A model generated the notes under the pieces. That model saw only the letters and a program-made list of their open reading frames with translations, was not told the DNA's origin and made no database searches. Shown piece by piece: positions 58,207 through 64,000 of a stretch of 64,000 nucleotides of DNA. Position 1 is the stretch's first letter; the number at the start of each line of letters is the position of its first letter. Both the position numbers and the translations under genes were made by a program. The stretch comes from Rhizophagus clarus (lineage: Eukaryota; Glomeromycota; Glomeromycetes; Glomerales; Glomeraceae): contig BLAL01000274.1 of assembly GCA_015698045.1 (NCBI GenBank), positions 1,550,001 to 1,614,000 of the forward strand, read 5' to 3'.

Positions 58207-60213
58207 GGAAATCTAGTTGATCATGTGATATAATAAATTGACCAATTAAATCGAAACAAGTTTTATAACAAATTGGGTTACTAATCATTTTTTCCAATCG
58301 ATTAAATAATTCGACAAAACTCTAAAAAAACTTTAATAATATAATTAGTAAGTTGTATGATCAATTTCTATTTGATAGAGTTTATAATAGTTTAGTAAGG
58401 ATTTTTTTTATTATTATGTAGGCGCAGTACTAAAATACTAAAATAAGAAAATTTTTTCGGAACAAAATTCAAAAAGTCCCGAGACGCTAAGCAAATTTTA
58501 TTTCTTGGCATGAGAAATTGGTAATATTATGAAGTCATCATCCTCCAAATAAGTGCATCGCACCAAGTTTGAAATATCGACTTAAACATCAACGACTGAT
58601 TTTTCAGTTCGATGAATTTTGTCAAGTATCGGCATGTTTCGAAAACTTCGGAGGCCTCAAAAATTTTGATCTCATGAGTTTCGCTCATAATAATATTATT
58701 TCATTTTATCATGATAGTTATTTTCTTTGATAACTACTGTATTACTAAAATCTTTACGGGATTTCAAAAAAAAATTTGCGGATAAGCCACAGTACTACGG
58801 AAAAGTCCATTTTAAATTTGCAGATAATTTTACCGGAGGATACATATGATGAAGCCGCATGTGATCAGCTTGTGGAATTACTTTATAAGTAATGGCGTAA
58901 AATTGTTAAACATTTCAGAATGAAAGACAATGAAGAACTAAATTGAAGCACAAAATACGGAGAAGGAAATGAAAAGATTATTATTTAAACAAAAATGGAA
59001 TGAAAAAAAGCTTTTAATTTTAATAAATTCGTACGATATTTTGTGATTAGAATTTTCATTTCGGATATATCGAACACAAAATAAATTTCGTTTGCAGAGT
59101 TCTTGGAAAAAAATTATAAAAACCTTTTATACGCAGTTTTAATTGTAAAATATTTTCAATTACTCAACATGTTACTAAAAAGTTTGAGAAATTTTTAAAA
59201 TAAACTGCGCCTAAAAATATTTATAACAATATATTTAATATATTACTTAAATTTAAATATGTAAGTGTTAATTTAGTAATTTTAACGATATTAAAAATAT
59301 TTTATTCATTCGTAATGTTTCTTTTATAAAAATATTTATTTACTTTGTGTTTAAACATTTAAAGGTGTTACACTGGAAAAACATACTTGTGAGTTTAAAA
59401 AACGATTTAGTTTATTATTTATACGATAGAATAATGATTCGAATTTTTTGGCCCACATTCTTCACTAAAAAATAAATAAATAAAAAATACATGCAAAAAA
59501 TATTTTTAAAAAATGTGAAAATAAATATACATGAATAAAAAGAAGTCATATTTGAAATATTTATTTATTAAAACATTATTATTCAACTTTAATTTCTCGA
59601 ATTCTTAAAACGCATCTGTCCGATATGTTTATGACACCTATCAGTCGTGTCATCTTTTTATTTGCCCCCTGCAGCTAATTTATTTGTTTATTTACTCACA
59701 CATTAGTTGTTTATGTGCGTTTATGTGTGTCGTGACACAAAAAATTTTTAGCGTAACCCACATTTGCAAATCGGACAAAAAAATAAAAAAATTATAATAA
59801 AATAGTTAAACAATTAACAAAAAAAAGCAAATTAATATATAAAATAAGTTAATTTAATTTAACCTAACTTGTAAGTTAAAAAGCATCTGCACATGTACGT
59901 AAATAAACTTAACGTGCTACTAACGATAAATGCTTTGATATTATGCCAGAATTTTCTAACTTAAGAACAGACTTAAATGCAATCATGAGTAATATCTAAG
60001 CGCAGTATCTCTTTGTGCCTGTGTGAAACCAATATAATAAAGTTTGTGTAACTTCTTAATGAAAATTGCCATGATAATGATTTAATTTCTAAATAAGGGA
60101 ACCGGAAAATGTTTAAAAAATGATTTAAATACTTTTTACTTTATTAGTTTCTTTCTTACAAAATCAAAAAATTATTCACAAAATTTTCTCTAGAAAAAAA
60201 AAAAAAAAGCAAC
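58207..60213. other. AT-rich intergenic DNA, 5' flank of the last SLR gene
   Basis: No gene recognised. An A-rich tract (60196-60208) directly precedes the ATG. Confidence 0.45.
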
Positions 60214-63200
60214 ATGACTTCAAATAATAAATATAATAATTATAATAATTATAATAATAATATTAATATTAATATTAATAATATCTCAAAAGATGATGCG
60301 GAATTTTTAAAGAATTTCTTAAAAAATTTTTATCGACCAAATAATATTTCAAAAGACGACGACGATTTCTTAAAAGATTTCTTAAAAAATTTTTATCGTC
60401 AAATTGTAAAATCAGAAAATTATGATAAATTTAAAAATGTCAAAAATGTTCTAATGAAATGGTTAAAAGGTTTTCTTGATAATAAAAAAGATCATACGAC
60501 AACGTTAAATTTAATGGAAGATCACGAAGAAAATGAAAATTGGTTTTCGGGTTTAATAGGTTATTTTTATGAAAATGGTATAGGAAGTACTATCGATAAA
60601 GATAAAGCATTAGATTTATATTTATTATCGCTTAATATTAATAATAATAATAATAATGATGACGACTACGACGAAAATGAAACCGAAAATAAAGAATTAA
60701 CATCTAAATATCAAATATTAAATATAATCATTTCAAAATTTTTATTATCGTATTTTTATTATAATGACATCCTTATAGATGAGAATGATTTTATCGAAAA
60801 AGAATCCAAATATTTTGAGAACGTTCCCGTGATGTCACATGACCAATTCGAAAATTTTAATGGTTTAATTATAAATATATGTAAAGACGAAATAGATATT
60901 ATAGAAGAATATTTTGAAAAAAAAGATAAATGTTTAAACGAAAATAAATTAGATTATGATAATAGAAAAACATTAATAGAATTAAATAATTTAGGTTATT
61001 GTTATCAATATGGTGTAGGAAAAATTAAAGATGAACTTAAAGCATTTGAATTTTATTTAAAATCTGCGGAAGGAGGGAATTTTTGTGCTCAAAATAATTT
61101 AGGTTATTGTTATCAAAATGGAATTGGAGTAGAGAAGGATGAGAAAAAAGCATTTGAATGGTATTTAAAAGCTTCCAATGAAGGAGATTTATATGCACAA
61201 TATAATTTAGGTTTATGTTACCAAAATGGAATAGGAACAAGTAAAGATCATAAGAAATCCTTTGAATGTTATTCTAGATCTACCGAAAAGGGGTATTCAA
61301 ATGCACAAAATATGTTAGCTAATTGTTACAAAAATGGAATCGGAATAGAAAAAGATTTAGAAAAAGCTATTTATTGGTACAACGAAGCAATAAAAAATGG
61401 AAATAAATTCGCGATGTGTAATTTAGGTATTTGTTATCAAAACGGAGATGGTATAGAAAAAGATGAAGTAAAAGCTTTTGACTTGTTTGAAAAATCAGCT
61501 AAACAAGAATGCATGAATGCACAATACATGATTGGATATTGTTATAATAATGGAATTGGAGTTAAGGCAAGCATGATAAAAGCATTTAATTCGTATAGTA
61601 TTGCCGCTGAAAAAGGACATAGTCTTGCACAAACCACTCTTGGAAATTTATATATTAACGGTAATAATATAGATAAAAATATAGAAAAGGCTATTTATTG
61701 GTATAGCAAATCAGCAGAAAATGGATGTGAATTGGCACAATATAATTTAGGCAATTATTATAAAAATGGTGAATATGTAGAAAAAGATGAAAGGAAAGCT
61801 TTTGATTATTATATGAAATCAGCAGATCGGGATTATTTATATGCACAATTTGAACTTGCATGTTGTTATGAAAAAGGAATTGGAATCGACATTGATTTAT
61901 TTAAGGCTTTTGTATTGTACAAAATTGCTGCTGAAAAAGGATATTGTATTGCACAAAAAATTCTTTCAAATTTATATTACAATGGTGAAGGTACAGAAAA
62001 AGATTTCGATAAATCCTATTACTGGTATAACAAAGCAGAAGAAAATGATAGTATAGAAGCACAATATAACTTAGGTAATTGTTATAAGAGTGGAAGAGGT
62101 GTTACAAAAGATGAAATTAAAGCGTTTGAATATTACAAACGATCAGCGGATAAAGGATTTCTAGAATCTCAATTCGAACTAGGGTATTGTTATGAAAAAG
62201 GTATTGGAATTGAAGTTGATGAAAAAAGTGCAATTAAATCATATAAAATTGCTGCAGAAAATGGGCATATAACTGCACAAAGCAATCTTGGAATTTTATA
62301 TGAAAATGTAGAAAAAAATTTCGAACAAGCTATTTATTGGTATAACAAGGCGGCAAAAAATGGATCTGAAGTAGCATTATATAGTTTAGGCAATTGTCAT
62401 AAGTATGGTATCGGAGTGAATGTGGATGAAAGAAAAGCATTTAAATATTATTATAAATCAGCTAAACAAGAATTTAAAGATGCATTGTACCAGCTTGGAA
62501 ATTGTTATGAAAAGGGAATTGGTGTTAGTATCAATATATCAAAATCATTTGAGTCATATAAAAAAGCAGCTGAAAAGGGAAGTAATATTGCACAAATTAG
62601 TCTTGGAACCTTTTATGAAAACGGTAAGGGAACGGAAAAAGATTTAAAACAAGCTGTTTATTGGTATAACAAAGCAGCCGAAAATGGATGTGAAGTAGCA
62701 CAATATAACCTAGGTAATTGTTATAAAAATGCCAAAGGCGTGGAAAAAGACGTGAAAAAAGCTTTTGAATATTATAAAGAATCGGCTAGCCAAGAATATT
62801 TATATGCTAAATTTGAACTTGGATATTGTTATGATAAAGGAATTGGAACCGAACCTGATAAATCAAAAGCATTTGAGCTATATAAAGACGCAGCCGAAAA
62901 TAGATGTGTTATTGCACAAAGTCATCTTGGAATTTTGTACGAAAATGGTGAAGGTACGGAGTTAAACTTGAAAAAAGCTTTTTATTGGTATAGTAAAGCA
63001 GCTGAAAGTGGATGTAAATTGGCACAATATAATTTGGGTAACTGCTACAAATATGGTAGGGGTACAAAAGGAGATGGTGTTAAAGCTTTTGTGCATTTTA
63101 GAAAATCAGCCAATCAAGGACATACGGATGCTTTGTTTGAATTTGGACGTTGTTATTATAATGGCACTGGAACGTATATTGACAAGGCAAAAGCATTTGA

Positions 63201-64000
63201 ATTATATAAAATAGCGGCCAAAAAAGGATCTCATTTTGCACAAAACGAACTTGGAACTTTGTATAAGAAAGGCAAAGGCATAGAAAAAGATTTAAAACAA
63301 GCAGTTCATTGGTATAAAAAAGCAGCAAAAAATAATTATAAAGTAGCACAATATAATTTAGGTGAATGTTACAATTATGGGGTCGGTGTTAAGAAAAATG
63401 AAAATAAGGCATTCGAGTATTATAAAAAATCAGCCGATCAAGATTATTTTGACGCACAAGTGAAACTTAAATATTTTTATGATTATGGTCCCAAATGTGA
63501 CAAAAGAAAATCATTTGATTTAAATGAAATTTTAGCTGAAAAAGGGAATGATTACGTTCAATACATTGCCCAATACGATCTCGGAACCGCATATGAGTAT
63601 GGTGAGGTTGTCAAAAAAGACGAGGAAAAAGCTTTTGAATTTTATAAGAAATCAGCAAAACAAGGATACCTATACGCTCAATACCAACTTGCAAGTTGTT
63701 ATGATAAAGGAATTGGGGTTAAAGTTGATAAAACCAAAGCATATGAATTATATAAAACTGTTGCTAGAAAGGGACATAGTATTGCACAAATTAATCTTGG
63801 AACTTTGTATGAAAACGGTGAAGGTACAGAAAAAAATTTAGAAAAGGCTTTATTCTGGTATGAAAAAGGAGGGGCGTACTATAATTTAGGTAACTGTTAC
63901 AAAAATGGTAAAGGCGTGAAAAAAAATAAACGTAAGGCCTTTCAGTATTATATGTTATCGTACTATTATAGCATACATAATATCATAGATACGGAATTTG
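60214..64000 (+). CDS. Sel1-like-repeat protein without kinase domain, 5' part
   Basis: The frame is open from the ATG at 60214 to the window edge (1,262 codons); the stop lies beyond. The N-terminus is MTSNNKYNNYNN with Asn/Ile runs, then a direct duplication of an ISKDD..FLK.FLKNFYR segment (~29-67), then an acidic, Asn-rich region with one early SLR-like unit (~GLIGYFYENGIGS). From about residue 254 there are 28 visible SLR units (G.CY.NGIG.EKDE.KAFE.Y.KSA..G...AQ..L). The same three-unit (108-aa) rotation as in the 11940 gene is recognisable from unit 7 on: [11 protein letters not shown] / [10 protein letters not shown] / [14 protein letters not shown] solenoids act as protein-interaction scaffolds, e.g. 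in ER quality control and signalling; no partner can be named. There is no signal peptide. Units are more diverged than in the 11940 gene, so there was no recent internal amplification. Confidence 0.92.
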   Translation, partial: MTSNNKYNNYNNYNNNINININNISKDDAEFLKNFLKNFYRPNNISKDDDDFLKDFLKNFYRQIVKSENYDKFKNVKNVLMKWLKGFLDNKKDHTTTLNLMEDHEENENWFSGLIGYFYENGIGSTIDKDKALDLYLLSLNINNNNNNDDDYDENETENKELTSKYQILNIIISKFLLSYFYYNDILIDENDFIEKESKYFENVPVMSHDQFENFNGLIINICKDEIDIIEEYFEKKDKCLNENKLDYDNRKTLIELNNLGYCYQYGVGKIKDELKAFEFYLKSAEGGNFCAQNNLGYCYQNGIGVEKDEKKAFEWYLKASNEGDLYAQYNLGLCYQNGIGTSKDHKKSFECYSRSTEKGYSNAQNMLANCYKNGIGIEKDLEKAIYWYNEAIKNGNKFAMCNLGICYQNGDGIEKDEVKAFDLFEKSAKQECMNAQYMIGYCYNNGIGVKASMIKAFNSYSIAAEKGHSLAQTTLGNLYINGNNIDKNIEKAIYWYSKSAENGCELAQYNLGNYYKNGEYVEKDERKAFDYYMKSADRDYLYAQFELACCYEKGIGIDIDLFKAFVLYKIAAEKGYCIAQKILSNLYYNGEGTEKDFDKSYYWYNKAEENDSIEAQYNLGNCYKSGRGVTKDEIKAFEYYKRSADKGFLESQFELGYCYEKGIGIEVDEKSAIKSYKIAAENGHITAQSNLGILYENVEKNFEQAIYWYNKAAKNGSEVALYSLGNCHKYGIGVNVDERKAFKYYYKSAKQEFKDALYQLGNCYEKGIGVSINISKSFESYKKAAEKGSNIAQISLGTFYENGKGTEKDLKQAVYWYNKAAENGCEVAQYNLGNCYKNAKGVEKDVKKAFEYYKESASQEYLYAKFELGYCYDKGIGTEPDKSKAFELYKDAAENRCVIAQSHLGILYENGEGTELNLKKAFYWYSKAAESGCKLAQYNLGNCYKYGRGTKGDGVKAFVHFRKSANQGHTDALFEFGRCYYNGTGTYIDKAKAFELYKIAAKKGSHFAQNELGTLYKKGKGIEKDLKQAVHWYKKAAKNNYKVAQYNLGECYNYGVGVKKNENKAFEYYKKSADQDYFDAQVKLKYFYDYGPKCDKRKSFDLNEILAEKGNDYVQYIAQYDLGTAYEYGEVVKKDEEKAFEFYKKSAKQGYLYAQYQLASCYDKGIGVKVDKTKAYELYKTVARKGHSIAQINLGTLYENGEGTEKNLEKALFWYEKGGAYYNLGNCYKNGKGVKKNKRKAFQYYMLSYYYSIHNIIDTEF

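Noticed and set aside
59606..59780. Possible TIR pair TGTCCGAT / ATCGGACA
   Set aside because: Only 8 bp of inverted match and no flanking duplication.
61841..63841. Separate short plus- and minus-strand frames in the last SLR gene
   Set aside because: Out-of-phase shadows of one long frame open from 60214 to the window end.
1..64000. tRNA or rRNA genes
   Set aside because: No T-loop-like GGTTCGAATCC-type string with matching stems, and no rRNA-like sequence was noticed; a dedicated scan was not possible.

Overview
The window looks like nuclear DNA of an arbuscular-mycorrhizal fungus of the Rhizophagus type (Glomeromycota). It is very AT-rich, its introns are mostly 70-120 nt with GT-AG ends, and its recognisable genes belong to families known to be expanded there: protein kinases fused to Sel1-like repeats (SLR), stand-alone kinases with the WIPYNQF / LDKGGFGTIYKA signature, a Crinkler-type (CRN) P-loop protein, a small HMG-box-like protein and a DUF2235 hydrolase. 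No tRNA, rRNA or CRISPR was seen. The organism call is inference from gene content.

Layout. 1-343: 5' end of a DUF2235 gene (minus). 621-4239: a non-autonomous transposon with ~95 bp terminal inverted repeats and arrays of palindromic subterminal repeats. 4.2-11.9 kb: mostly empty AT-rich DNA with one hAT-like miniature element. 11940-20046: a five-exon kinase-SLR gene of about 2,600 residues with ~57 SLR units, shaped by recent internal duplications. 20-33 kb: repeats, several miniature elements and a decayed FAD-dependent oxidoreductase. 33563-38498: a minus-strand kinase gene whose 5' half is the strongest observation in the window. 40112-41505: a second, broken copy of the 3' end of the large SLR gene with its downstream flank. 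42972-43259: HMG-box-like gene. 46579-50620: a decayed kinase-SLR gene carrying an inserted element. 51150-52038: a two-exon membrane protein. 53520-54890: a decayed CRN gene. 55.5-56.5 kb: two head-to-head decayed SLR fragments, one hit by a TA-target miniature element. 60214-64000: 5' part of an intact SLR gene without a kinase domain.

Main finding. Upstream of the minus-strand kinase exons, about 3.3 kb of tandem repeat reads in gene orientation as a chain of intron-sized units. Most carry GTAAG, an ACTAAC branch-like motif and a 3' AG, and they are separated by candidate microexons that are almost all exactly 3 nt (27 of 29; one is 6 nt, one is 1 nt). A start-codon exon (MAYNND...) and a 27-nt exon upstream end in phase 1. 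Phase 1 is kept through all 3- and 6-nt microexons, and the single-nucleotide exon supplies the phase change needed to enter the kinase frame. The model sums to 1,248 nt (416 codons) with no internal stop, and skipping 3-nt microexons leaves the frame intact. This is read from sequence only and needs RNA evidence.

The rest of the window is a turnover landscape. Kinase/SLR genes duplicate and decay, and at least seven miniature elements with 8-bp or TA target duplications sit between and inside them.
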